Origin: CAZYVA01 sp964650695
Lineage (GTDB): Bacteria; Bacillota; Clostridia; Lachnospirales; Lachnospiraceae
DNA: 64,000 bases
Direction of reading: 5' to 3'
Assembly (NCBI GenBank): GCA_964650695.1
Contig: CAZYVA010000001.1
Coordinates: forward strand, 1 to 64,000
In this document: one piece after another, positions 26,090 through 34,256 of the stretch
How positions within the stretch are numbered: the stretch's first letter is position 1
Layout of the letters: every line of letters begins with the position of its first letter
Notes under the pieces: generated by a model
Databases searched by the model: none
Told to the model about the DNA's origin: nothing
Seen by the model: only the letters and a program-made list of their open reading frames with translations
Program-made: the position numbers and the translations under genes

Positions 26090-26611
26090 TTACTGCAGAA
26101 ACGCCGCTTCTTTCGCGGCGGCTTCATCCTGCGGGTACTGCTCCAGATAACGTTCCAGGTATGTCCTGGCGCTTTCGGTGTCTCCTTGCTTTTCCAGCGA
26201 TACGATCCGGTTAAACGCCATCTCCTTTTTCAATTCCTCGCTGCAGGAGCCATCCCCCAGCCCTTTTTCAAAATAGCCCAGCGCGTTGTCGTAGTCCCCG
26301 GCCTGCATCGCGCAGCAGCCCATCAGATTATAAATCGTCCCGGTTTCCTTGCTGCCGTTTTCCAATGCGTTCTGGAACGCGGAAACCGCGCCTTCATAGT
26401 CCGCGCTTTCCCAAAGGCAGATACCAAGCCCCCGGTAAGAATCCCCAAGATTTTCCTTTTTCTCGATAGCGGCCTGAAAACCATCCGCCGCCGCCTCGTA
26501 TTGCCCGTTCTGCAAAGCTTCCGCCGCCTGCTCATATTCCTTTTGCCCGCACCCTGCTAAAATGGCAAGCAGGACAGACAGCAGGCAAAAGACCCGGAAT
26601 TTTCCCATCAT
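26090..26611 (-). CDS. TPR-repeat lipoprotein
   Basis: The 173-residue protein has a lipoprotein signal peptide ending in LAILAGC, so it should be diacylated by Lgt and held on the outer face of the membrane. After the cysteine there are about four tetratricopeptide-like helical pairs with alternating A/G/Y/F positions (EYEQAAEALQNGQYEAAADG, SYRGLGICLWESADYEGAVS, IYNLMGCCAMQAGDYDNALG), a protein-protein binding scaffold. It begins 4 bases after ung, so it is cotranscribed. The partner is unknown. Confidence 0.85.
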   Translation of the reverse strand: MMGKFRVFCLLSVLLAILAGCGQKEYEQAAEALQNGQYEAAADGFQAAIEKKENLGDSYRGLGICLWESADYEGAVSAFQNALENGSKETGTIYNLMGCCAMQAGDYDNALGYFEKGLGDGSCSEELKKEMAFNRIVSLEKQGDTESARTYLERYLEQYPQDEAAAKEAAFLQ

Positions 26612-26614
26612 CCT

Positions 26615-27310
26615 TTACCACCCCTGATTTTCATCGTCCCCTTCGTCGATCTGCCAGTCGATCGGCTCCACGCCGTGGCTCTCCAGGAATGCATTCGCCC
26701 GGCCAAACGGCCTGCTCCCGAAAAATCCGCGGCTGGCGGAAAGCGGGCTTGGGTGCGGGGATTTCAAAACCAGATGCTCCGGGTTCGTCAGCATTTTTTC
26801 CTTTTTCTGTGCGGGGACACCCCACAAAAGAAATACCATCGGCCTTTCCTGCGCGTTCAGCGCCAGGATCGCCGCGTCCGTGAACTCCTCCCATCCAAGC
26901 CCCCGATGGGAATTCGGCTGATGCGCGCGCACCGTCAAAACTGTATTGAGCATCAGCACGCCTTGCTTTGCCCATTTGGTCAGGCATCCATGGCTTGGGA
27001 TCGTGCAGCCCAAATCGTCATGCAGCTCCTTGTAAATATTGGCCAGCGACGGCGGGATGTCCACCCCTTTTTTCACGGAAAAGCAAAGCCCGTGCGCCTG
27101 TCCCTCGCCATGGTACGGATCCTGCCCTAAGATCACGACCTTCACCTTATGCAGCGGCGTCAGGTGGAATGCATTGAAAATATCATCTGCCGGCGGGAAA
27201 ATCAACCGGGTATGGTATTCCTCATTCACTTTATCAAATAATTTTCTGTAATAAGGTTTCCGGAATTCGCCTTTTAATGCGTCCAGCCAATCATTGTTGA
27301 TCGCCGCCAT
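26615..27310 (-). CDS. ung: Uracil-DNA glycosylase (family 1)
   Basis: Ung removes uracil from DNA as the first step of base-excision repair. The 231-residue protein shows the catalytic water-activating loop GQDPYHGEGQAHGLCFSV, the uracil-binding MLNTVLTVRAHQPNSHRGLGW and the minor-groove leucine loop HPSPLSASRGFFGSRPF. Length and motif order are normal. It lies in a co-oriented run between hisF and the TPR lipoprotein gene. Confidence 0.97.
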   Translation of the reverse strand: MAAINNDWLDALKGEFRKPYYRKLFDKVNEEYHTRLIFPPADDIFNAFHLTPLHKVKVVILGQDPYHGEGQAHGLCFSVKKGVDIPPSLANIYKELHDDLGCTIPSHGCLTKWAKQGVLMLNTVLTVRAHQPNSHRGLGWEEFTDAAILALNAQERPMVFLLWGVPAQKKEKMLTNPEHLVLKSPHPSPLSASRGFFGSRPFGRANAFLESHGVEPIDWQIDEGDDENQGW

Positions 27311-27352
27311 CTTTTCTCCTCCCGTAATTTTGGCGCGTAAGGTTTGGCCTGC

Positions 27353-28114
27353 TCACAGCCGTACAGATACGTTCCTTTTCCTTAAATATTCTTTTACGTC
27401 CCGGATTTTCAGTTCCTTATAGTGGAACAGGGAAGCGGCAAGCGCCGCGTCCGCTTTCCCTTCGGTCAGTGCATCGTAAAAATGTTCCAACCTTCCTGCT
27501 CCGCCAGACGCTATCACCGGAATCTTCACCGTGTCCGCTACCTGCCTGGTCAGCGCGGTATCGTACCCGGCTTTCGTCCCGTCGCAGTCCATGCTTGTAA
27601 GAAGGATCTCCCCGGCGCCCAGCTTCTCCACCCGTGCCGCCCATTCCAGGGCATCCTTGCCAACATCGATCCGGCCGCCGTTTTTATAAATATTCCAGCC
27701 GCTTTTATCGGCCCTCTGTTTTGCGTCGATCGCTACCACCACGCACTGGCTCCCAAACTTATCCGCCGCGTCGCTGATGAGGCGCGGCGTATTGATGGCG
27801 GAAGAATTGATGGAGATTTTGTCCGCCCCTTCCCTGAGCAGCACACGGAAATCCTCCACGCTGCGGATGCCGCCCCCTACTGTAAACGGGATGAACACCG
27901 TCTCCGCCACCCTGCGTACCATGTCCGCCACGGTCCCGCGTCCGTCCGAGGAAGCAGTGATGTCCAGAAAAACCAGTTCGTCCGCCCCTTCTTTATCATA
28001 GGCTTTCCCAATCTCCACCGGATCCCCGGCATCTTTCAGATTGACAAAATTCACGCCTTTTACCACGCGTCCGTTGTTGACATCCAGGCACGGGATAATC
28101 CTTTTTGTATGCAT
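27353..28114 (-). CDS. hisF: Imidazole glycerol phosphate synthase, cyclase subunit
   Basis: HisF uses ammonia from HisH to convert PRFAR into imidazole glycerol phosphate and AICAR, joining histidine and purine synthesis. The 253-residue TIM barrel has the catalytic aspartates in IIPCLDVNNGRVVKGVNF (Asp11) and LLTSMDCDGTKAGYD (Asp130 region), and the phosphate loops GGGIRSVEDF and ASGGAGRLEHF. It follows hisH by 14 bases. Other his genes are not in the window. Confidence 0.97.
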   Translation of the reverse strand: MHTKRIIPCLDVNNGRVVKGVNFVNLKDAGDPVEIGKAYDKEGADELVFLDITASSDGRGTVADMVRRVAETVFIPFTVGGGIRSVEDFRVLLREGADKISINSSAINTPRLISDAADKFGSQCVVVAIDAKQRADKSGWNIYKNGGRIDVGKDALEWAARVEKLGAGEILLTSMDCDGTKAGYDTALTRQVADTVKIPVIASGGAGRLEHFYDALTEGKADAALAASLFHYKELKIRDVKEYLRKRNVSVRL

Positions 28115-28128
28115 CCTCTTTCCTCCGC

Positions 28129-28734
28129 CTACAGCCTGACAAAATTCTCCAGCATCCGGAGCCCTATCTCACCGCTTTTTTCCGGATGGAACTGGCAGGC
28201 AAATACATTCTTCCTCTCCACGGACGCATGGATGGGCGCCCCATACTCTGCCACCGCCGTCACGATCGCCGGATCTTTTGCTTTCAGATAGTAAGAATGC
28301 ACAAAATAGACATAACAATCTTCTTCAATGTCCCGGAACAATTTCCCTTTGTTTGGAAAGGTAAGGGAGTTCCACCCCATATGGGGAATTTTCAAGCCAC
28401 ACGTCTCAGGGAGGCGCAGGATCTCCCCTTCCAGGATGCCAAGCCCTTTTACCCCCGGCGATTCGCTGCTGCGCTCAAACAAAAGCTGCAGCCCCAGGCA
28501 GATCCCCAGAAACGGCGTATCCTTTTCCACCGCCTCGCGGATCACCGCCTCCAGGGCATACCGGCAAAGCTTCCCCATAGCGTCCCCAAAGGCCCCTACG
28601 CCCGGAAGCACCACCTTATCCGCACGGGCGATTTCATTACGGTCCCGCGTCACAATGGTATCCTGCCCCAGGAACTGTAAGGCTTTCTCCACGCTCCGTA
28701 TATTTCCCGCATCATAATCGATGATTGCTATCAT
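28129..28734 (-). CDS. hisH: Imidazole glycerol phosphate synthase, glutamine amidotransferase subunit
   Basis: HisH (201 residues) is a class I glutamine amidotransferase that feeds ammonia to HisF. The nucleophile elbow is GICLGLQLLFE with the catalytic Cys near residue 80, and the His-Glu pair is in CQFHPEKSGEIG near the end. The amino end MIAIIDYDAGNIRSVEKAL is typical. It starts the hisH-hisF pair, 108 bases after the histidine kinase gene. Confidence 0.97.
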   Translation of the reverse strand: MIAIIDYDAGNIRSVEKALQFLGQDTIVTRDRNEIARADKVVLPGVGAFGDAMGKLCRYALEAVIREAVEKDTPFLGICLGLQLLFERSSESPGVKGLGILEGEILRLPETCGLKIPHMGWNSLTFPNKGKLFRDIEEDCYVYFVHSYYLKAKDPAIVTAVAEYGAPIHASVERKNVFACQFHPEKSGEIGLRMLENFVRL

Positions 28735-28800
28735 GTGTCCTTCTTCCTCTTTTTTCGATGGCTGATGATTTCCTGTTGTTTACTCTAACACACTTTATGA

Positions 28801-28842
28801 AAAAAAGAAATAAGGAAATATCGCGTTCCCCGACGGAAAGCG
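28801..28842 (-). terminator. Probable terminator after the histidine kinase gene
   Basis: Immediately after the kinase stop codon the minus strand can fold CGC-TTTCC with GGGAA-CGCG, about 8 pairs with one bulge and one G-U. A T-rich run ending TTTCTTTTTTT follows after a short A/T stretch. The separation between stem and T-run makes it an imperfect intrinsic terminator. Confidence 0.45.
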
Positions 28843-30321
28843 TTATCTCACATCCAGCTCAAACCAAAACTCGACCCCGTTATCATAATTGTTCACCCCA
28901 TATTGTTGATGGAAGGATTCCATGATTGCTTTCACAATGGACAGCCCGATCCCATTGCCGCCATACTCCCTTGTATGCGCCTTATCGACCTTATAAAACT
29001 TATCCCAGATCTTTCCCAGTTCTTCCTCCGGGATAGCGGCGCCAGTATTAAAGACCGTCACCCTCGCTTTTTCATCCGCCACCCGGATTTTGACCTCCAC
29101 GATTTTTTCGTCCCTGGCATGGTGGAACGCGTTGCTTACGTAATTGCGCAGCACCTGTTCGACCTTAAACTCATCCGCCCAGGCAAAAACCGGGACCTGC
29201 TCCCTGAAGATCACTTTGATTTCTTCCTGCTTTGCCAGAATATCCATACTCTGCAGGACCCCTTGCACCAGGGAAACGAGATCAAACCGTTCGAATACCA
29301 CCTCCTCATCCCCAAATTCCAATTGGTTCAAAACCAGCAGGTTTTTCACCATCTGGTTCATCTTACCCGCCTCGTCCATGATGACGTCGCAGTAAAATTC
29401 ACGGCTCTGGGCGTCTTCATTGACCTCTTCTTTTAGCCCTTCCGCATACCCCTGGATGAGCGCAATCGGGGTCTTCAGTTCATGGGAAACATTCCCCAGG
29501 AACTCGTTGCGCATCTGTTCCAGCTTGTCTTTCTGCTCCAGATCCTTTTGCAACTGGTTGTTTGCCTGCTTCAGCCCGGCAATCGTATGTTCCAGTTTTT
29601 CCGACATCCGGTTGAAGTTTTCTCCCAACTGCCCGATCTCATTGCTGCCTCCGCTTGTATACTTGGCCTCGAAATCCTGGTCCGCCATCCTTCTTGAAAG
29701 CTCAGCCAGCTCAAGGATCGGATCCGTCAGGCGTTTGGAAAAAAACCAGGCCAGCACCACACTGAGAAGCACCATGACAACGCCGATATAAATCAAAAAA
29801 CGGTTGGAAATCCGGACGCTCTCCTGGATGCTTTCCAAGGGGCTCCGTATCATAAAATTCCCTCCTTCCTGGAAAGCCCCCCACATTTCAATATAATCCA
29901 GGCTGCTCCACCGGTCCCTCGACTGCGTGATCTCATAAGCATCCGTCTTTTCCAAAACCTGGGCATTTAACGGCTCCTGGTTCAAAAGATGCCCGGTTAG
30001 CTGCCTGTCAAGATCATTCATATCATTTACATTTGTCAAGATCTGGCTGTTATCCTCATTGATGATCAAATAAGATAAATTATTTTTTTCCGCCGCCTGG
30101 CTGATAGCCTCGGAATCTTCAACCGCTTCCAGGCTGCCTTCCTGCATCGCGGTTTCCAGGGCGTTATAAAATCCGATAAACGCCGTTTTTTTATTCTGGA
30201 TATAATACGGCTCCAGGAAATTCATATTGATGACCGAAAGGGACAAGAAAGAAAAGCACATGACCCCGATAAAAACAACCATCATCTGGCTTTTGATAGA
30301 AACCTTCATCGGAAGTTTCAT
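28843..30321 (-). CDS. Membrane sensor histidine kinase (OmpR-class partner)
   Basis: The 492-residue kinase has a transmembrane segment at about residues 10-32, an extracellular sensor of about 140 residues, a second segment near 173-195, a HAMP linker (FSKRLTDPILELAELSRRM), a dimerisation domain with the phospho-accepting histidine in GNVSHELKTPIALIQGYAEG, and an ATPase domain with QVLRNYVSNAFHHA and YGGNGIGLSIVKAIME. Its start overlaps the response regulator stop by 4 bases (ATGA). The extracellular signal is unknown. Confidence 0.94.
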   Translation of the reverse strand: MKLPMKVSIKSQMMVVFIGVMCFSFLSLSVINMNFLEPYYIQNKKTAFIGFYNALETAMQEGSLEAVEDSEAISQAAEKNNLSYLIINEDNSQILTNVNDMNDLDRQLTGHLLNQEPLNAQVLEKTDAYEITQSRDRWSSLDYIEMWGAFQEGGNFMIRSPLESIQESVRISNRFLIYIGVVMVLLSVVLAWFFSKRLTDPILELAELSRRMADQDFEAKYTSGGSNEIGQLGENFNRMSEKLEHTIAGLKQANNQLQKDLEQKDKLEQMRNEFLGNVSHELKTPIALIQGYAEGLKEEVNEDAQSREFYCDVIMDEAGKMNQMVKNLLVLNQLEFGDEEVVFERFDLVSLVQGVLQSMDILAKQEEIKVIFREQVPVFAWADEFKVEQVLRNYVSNAFHHARDEKIVEVKIRVADEKARVTVFNTGAAIPEEELGKIWDKFYKVDKAHTREYGGNGIGLSIVKAIMESFHQQYGVNNYDNGVEFWFELDVR

Positions 30322-31001
30322 GGCTGTGCCACCTCAAACTTATATCCCATACCCCAGATCGTCTTAATATAGTTCCCTTTCTCGCCCAGCTTGCTCCGCA
30401 GCTTCTTCACATGGGTATCGATCGTCCTTGCATCCCCGAAATAATCATAATTCCAGACATTGTTCAGGATTTTCTCCCTCGACAACGCCCGCCCCTCATT
30501 CTCTATAAAATAAGAAAGAAGCTCAAACTCTTTAAAACTCAGCTCGATTTCCCTGCCCTCGATCGTCACCTGATGGGCCGCTTTATCCATCACGATCCCG
30601 CCAGCATCCATTTTCTCCTCTTTCAGGGCTGTATGGCTCCTGCGCAGGATCGCTTCCACCCTGGCAACCAGGATCTTCGGGCTGAACGGCTTGGAAATAT
30701 ACTCGTCCACGCCAGACTCGAATCCCTGCAGCTCGTCCCGCTCGTCCGAACGCGCGGTCAGCATAATGATCGGCACTTTCGAAGACTGCCGTATCTCCCG
30801 GCATACCTGCCAGCCGTCCATCTTCGGCATCATCACATCCAGGATCACCAAGGAGATATCCTTATCCTCATAAAAAATCTGCATGGCTTCCAGTCCATTC
30901 TCCGCTTCCAGGACTTTATAATTTTTTTTCTCAAGGAAATCCCGTACAAGCTTCCGCATCCTTCCTTCATCATCCACTACCAGAATCTTGATCTGTTCCA
31001 T
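30318..31001 (-). CDS. OmpR/PhoB-family response regulator
   Basis: The 227-residue regulator has an N-terminal receiver with the acidic pocket (VVDDEGRMRKL), phospho-accepting aspartate in VILDVMMPKMDGW, Thr in IIMLTARSDE and Lys in YISKPFSP, followed by a winged-helix DNA-binding domain ending TIWGMGYKFEV. The start at MEQIKILVV has AGGAGG 9 bases upstream; the frame reads on upstream but only through the structured leader. It is coupled to the kinase gene downstream. Two composite hairpins occupy its leader and may affect expression. Confidence 0.95.
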   Translation of the reverse strand: MEQIKILVVDDEGRMRKLVRDFLEKKNYKVLEAENGLEAMQIFYEDKDISLVILDVMMPKMDGWQVCREIRQSSKVPIIMLTARSDERDELQGFESGVDEYISKPFSPKILVARVEAILRRSHTALKEEKMDAGGIVMDKAAHQVTIEGREIELSFKEFELLSYFIENEGRALSREKILNNVWNYDYFGDARTIDTHVKKLRSKLGEKGNYIKTIWGMGYKFEVAQP

Positions 31002-31038
31002 ATCGCCAACCTCCTTACACAGTCCGTATACCCCATTT

Positions 31039-31116
31039 GTTACCATCCACGGCCAAAGAGGCCGCCCACAGTAACGATTCAGGGCGATATTGACCGTTTG
31101 CTTCGCAAAATCGCCC
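31039..31116 (-). repeat. Composite two-hairpin intergenic element in the response regulator leader
   Basis: Hairpin one (31082-31116) has a 7-bp outer stem GGGCGAT / ATCGCCC that encloses an inner stem TTTGC-TTC-GCAAA placed directly against the right arm. Hairpin two (31039-31075) closes with GTTAC / GTAAC and contains GGCC / GGCC. The same two-hairpin order occurs at 31733-31798 and 61702-61770. The RNA form would lie just before the ribosome site of the regulator gene. Confidence 0.75.
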
Positions 31117-31226
31117 CTCACGTATCCAAAAATCCTCTTGCAAGCAAGCTTGCATCGGTTTTTTGTCTATTTGACCTTGTATCATCAATATTATCAAATA
31201 AATATGTCAGAATTGTGAAGTTCTCC

Positions 31227-31255
31227 TTGACATTTTCATAAAGCCTATCTATAAT
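31227..31255 (+). promoter_or_regulatory. Consensus sigma-A promoter for tmRNA
   Basis: A perfect -35 TTGACA (31227-31232) and a perfect -10 TATAAT (31250-31255) are separated by exactly 17 bases. Transcription should start near 31262, about 117 bases before the mature 5' end of tmRNA. Confidence 0.9.
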
Positions 31256-31261
31256 AAAATT

Positions 31262-31378
31262 GTTTTGGCATACGCCGCGTGAATCTGAGGAGAGACATTT
31301 TTGCGGCATTCCAAGGCCGGCGCTTCCGGATGCATGGACACGGCATAGGGAAGCCTGTGAACCGGCAGGCAGGTATGA
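31262..31378 (+). other. Transcribed 5' leader ahead of mature tmRNA
   Basis: Between the predicted start of transcription and the folded tmRNA 5' end lie about 117 bases that must be removed by RNase P or another nuclease. They can form small stems, for example GCCTG / CAGGC at about 31352-31370. A frame starting with GTG at 31279 runs into tmRNA itself and is not credible as a gene. I recognise no known RNA family here. Confidence 0.5.
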
Positions 31379-31726
31379 GGGCTTGTACTGGTTTCGACGG
31401 AGGTTTGGAAGTCGGAGAAGCCATCCGTAGCGGGACACTACGTAAAAAGTTCCATCTTAAATATAAACGCAGACAATACAGAGTTAGCGTACGCAGCCTG
31501 ATATGGCTGTAGTCGGCCTTAGGCCATCCGCCGCTTAAGTTCCCGGCTTCGACAAGGCGGAGCACTCTATTCCTGACGCTCCTTGGGGATAGAAGATTTC
31601 AGGGGCTACTAAAGTCCGGAGCCTGCCATTTGGCGCCGGATGGAGGGAAAGAAAAAAGAATGGCTGTGATGGGAGATGCTCGGATGGATGGGCTTTCGGA
31701 CGCGGGTTCAACTCCCGCCAGGTCCA
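31379..31726 (+). ncRNA. ssrA: Transfer-messenger RNA (tmRNA)
   Basis: tmRNA frees stalled ribosomes and tags the unfinished protein for proteolysis. The ends pair as a tRNA-like acceptor stem, GGGCTTG (31379-31385) with CAGGTCC (31719-31725), leaving discriminator A at 31726; the T arm GGGTTCAACTCCC is intact, and the 5' part has the usual TGGTTTCGACGG. The tag frame is 31469-31501 and reads ADNTELAYAA then stop, so the complete tag would be A-ADNTELAYAA. The 3' CCA is not encoded. The small ORF-rich middle folds into the usual pseudoknot region, which I did not model in detail. Confidence 0.93.
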
Positions 31727-31732
31727 GTTGGA

Positions 31733-31798
31733 CGTCACGGTCCTAAACCGTAACGATGAAGAGGGAAAATCCGGATTCTGTAGATGGGATCCGGATTT
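31733..31798. terminator. Terminator of tmRNA and of the convergent Ig-like gene; member of the two-hairpin family
   Basis: A hairpin CGTCACGG / CCGTAACG (31733-31740, 31748-31755) is followed by a perfect 10-bp stem AAATCCGGAT / ATCCGGATTT (31767-31776, 31789-31798). The second stem ends in TTT on the plus strand and TTTT on the minus strand, and lies 11 bases from the stop codon of the convergent gene at 31810, so it can end transcription from both sides. Hairpin order and parts of the sequence (AAAATCC, AGATGGGAT) match the element upstream of flgM. Confidence 0.7.
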
Positions 31799-31809
31799 GC
31801 ATTTCCGGG

Positions 31810-34038
31810 TCACGCTTGGTTTTTCACCAGGTTTCCATCTGTGTCACGGTAATATTTCGGCGTAAAGCTGTCTTTGATCCGGATAATGTAGTAAACCTTA
31901 CAGGTTTCGTCATACGACCCTTTATATTTTCTCACCCAATTATCAAACACTGCTTTTTTGGAATCATCGGTTTTCACGGCGCTGTCTTTGTGCCACTTCG
32001 CGTCATGCCCGGAAGCGAAGACCGTCCCATCCCCCCGGTAAATATAGGTATGGCTTTTCCCGATCAGGATATCCCCAACCTTGATTTTCCCTTGATCCAT
32101 CAGCGTCCGGAAGGACTTCCCACCCGCCGCGGTAACGGTGCAGGCTTTGTCAATCGCGGGTTTCACGCTTGTCCCACCGGCATTATAATTCTGGATTTTT
32201 CCGCTGCTGTTCCCATAAAATCTCTGGTTTTTCGAAAGGATGCCCATGTCCTTGAATGCCCAGTTCGCTATGGACGCACAATTACCCCCATGGATTTTCC
32301 CCCGCAGCATCGTTTCGAATGTACCAGTCTGCGCCACATATTTGCTGCTGTTGGAATACACCCATTTATCTCCTTTTGCGGTCCGCTCCAGAAGCACACT
32401 GTTATAGTAATTGCCGCAGGCCACCAAAGCCTGCGGTCCGGATAACGTCCCATCGCTGTGCGCCACGATCTCCGGTTCTTTGACAGAGGAACCAGATGTG
32501 CCGGAAGAGGATGTTTTTGAGGATGTTTTTGAGGATGTATCTGTATCGTCTGTAGTTCCGTCAAGGCCCAGCGCTTCCTCCATGGCTTTCTGTACCGCGG
32601 CTTCTCTTGCCGCAGCCAGGTCTGACTGGGTGGATGTCCCCGTCCCCGTTACAGACTGCGTTCCATATGTGGTCGTACTGCCCACCGTCACAGGAATGGC
32701 CAGGACCGACGTCCCGACCGCGCACAGGATCTCTGTCTCCCCTTCCTCTACCGGCGTGATCTCCCCGCTGTCGCTGACCGTCGCCACCGAATCATCGACC
32801 GAATACCATCTTACATCCTGCCCCTCTGTCCCCGTCACCTCCAATGTATCCGTCTGGCTCTCACTTAACGTAACGGAGGCTTTATTCATCTTTCCCACTG
32901 TTACCGGGCAGGTAAACGTCCGGCTCCCGGCTTCTGCGTAAATCTCCGTCGTTCCTTCCGAGACGCCCAGCAGCATCCCATTGTCCATCTTCACTACGGA
33001 TTCGTCCCGGCTGTTCCATATGAACGTATTGCCGTTGTCAGCCTTTTGAAATTCCGCTGACACCCCAACAACGGTAAATGCTTTCTCCGGCACTTGCACG
33101 ACATGTACACTGCAGGATATTTCCTGTTCCCCCAGCCGCCCGACAACCGTGGTGTCCCCAAGTCCTGCCGCCCGTACCTTCCCCGTACCGTCTACGTCCG
33201 CAACCTGTGGATCCCTGCTCAGCCACTCCATTTCTGACGTGTCAAACCCTTTCCCACTGGCAAGGGGAACCTTGGACTCTTCATCCAGGAGAAGATACCA
33301 CTCTTCCTCCTCCATCCCCACCACATCAATGGACGTGTCAAAAATACTTCCATCCTCGATCTGGCAGGAAACCTCTACGGTTCCGGGGCTGATGCCTGTC
33401 AGCAGCCCGTCCTCGCTGACAGCAGCGACCTCTGGGTCGTCAACGCTCCAATTGGAGGCTGTGACGTAAAACCGCTCATCCACGCCAAGCTGCATCTGAT
33501 TGCCGACAAACAGGAACGAATCTTCGGAAATAATGCCAGACACTTCTATCGTCTGGGACACTTCCAGCCCCTTATCCTTACAGGTCAGTGTCGCGCTTCC
33601 GCTTTTCAAAGTCTTAAGCTTTCCATCGACAACCTGCACAACACTCTCATCACTGGAAGAAAACACGGCGTCCTCCGACGCGCCGAGGATCTGCGGCTCT
33701 GCAGTCTGCCCTGCCAGCATCTCCACAGTCTCGTCCAAAAAGCCCAACACAAAGACCTTGCACGTTAACGTCCGGAACCACGTCTTGACCAGCACGTTTG
33801 TTGTACCCGGTCCATACGCGGTAATCGTTCCGTCCTTTTCCGCATGCACGATCTGTTTATCCTCAGAAATGTACCGGGCCGTCAGCCCCATCATTGGATT
33901 TGTCACTTCCAGCTCCGCCGAGTCGCCCACCTTCATAGTGACGGACTTCGCGTTCAGATGACCCATGCAAAAAGCCGGCACGCCAAGCAGAACCGCTGCA
34001 CACATGATAATTGTACATATAATTCCTGCTTTCTTCAA
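31810..34038 (-). CDS. Secreted protein with bacterial Ig-like repeats and C-terminal Cys/His (NlpC/CHAP-like) domain, copy 1
   Basis: The 742-residue product has a signal peptide or anchor at residues about 5-30, then at least five Ig-like (BIG2-type) units recognisable by SVTMKVGDSAELEV, WSVDDPEVAAVSEDGLLTGI, and WYSVDDSVATVSDSGEITPV, then a Ser/Thr linker near 490-540 and a C-terminal domain of about 190 residues. That domain has Cys587 in GGNCASIANWAF, His663 in GKSHTYIYRG and His678 in ASGHDAKWH, a pattern expected for papain-fold NlpC/P60 or CHAP hydrolases. The start codon is TTG with AAGGAG 8 bases upstream. A paralogue lies directly upstream. The likely role is in the cell wall; the substrate is unknown. 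Confidence 0.78.
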   Translation of the reverse strand: MKKAGIICTIIMCAAVLLGVPAFCMGHLNAKSVTMKVGDSAELEVTNPMMGLTARYISEDKQIVHAEKDGTITAYGPGTTNVLVKTWFRTLTCKVFVLGFLDETVEMLAGQTAEPQILGASEDAVFSSSDESVVQVVDGKLKTLKSGSATLTCKDKGLEVSQTIEVSGIISEDSFLFVGNQMQLGVDERFYVTASNWSVDDPEVAAVSEDGLLTGISPGTVEVSCQIEDGSIFDTSIDVVGMEEEEWYLLLDEESKVPLASGKGFDTSEMEWLSRDPQVADVDGTGKVRAAGLGDTTVVGRLGEQEISCSVHVVQVPEKAFTVVGVSAEFQKADNGNTFIWNSRDESVVKMDNGMLLGVSEGTTEIYAEAGSRTFTCPVTVGKMNKASVTLSESQTDTLEVTGTEGQDVRWYSVDDSVATVSDSGEITPVEEGETEILCAVGTSVLAIPVTVGSTTTYGTQSVTGTGTSTQSDLAAAREAAVQKAMEEALGLDGTTDDTDTSSKTSSKTSSSGTSGSSVKEPEIVAHSDGTLSGPQALVACGNYYNSVLLERTAKGDKWVYSNSSKYVAQTGTFETMLRGKIHGGNCASIANWAFKDMGILSKNQRFYGNSSGKIQNYNAGGTSVKPAIDKACTVTAAGGKSFRTLMDQGKIKVGDILIGKSHTYIYRGDGTVFASGHDAKWHKDSAVKTDDSKKAVFDNWVRKYKGSYDETCKVYYIIRIKDSFTPKYYRDTDGNLVKNQA

Positions 34039-34190
34039 TCTCCTTACTCCTTCTCGTGCATCCCCTTCATGCTTTCCAGGCTTCCCATCCTATGGGCAAA
34101 GCCAAAAGAAATGAAGCCATACAGCTTTCCGGACTACGCTTATCAAGCTTTCTTAGCGTATCACAAAAAAAGAAATCTGTCTACAATCAA

Positions 34191-34221
34191 AAGGCCGGCG
34201 CAATTCCTGCATTCCGGCCTT
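34191..34221 (-). terminator. Terminator after Ig-like copy 2
   Basis: A perfect 8-bp stem, AAGGCCGG / CCGGCCTT, with a 15-base loop is followed on the minus strand by TTGATTG after a CCTTTT run. It lies 36 bases past the stop codon at 34257 and separates the two paralogues. Confidence 0.65.
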
Positions 34222-34256
34222 GCCCATACCTTAGTGCTGCTGTATGGCGCGGATGT

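Noticed and set aside
31279..31512. Possible GTG-started gene covering the tmRNA leader and tag region
   Set aside because: It runs through the folded tmRNA, whose acceptor stem, T arm and tag are unambiguous.
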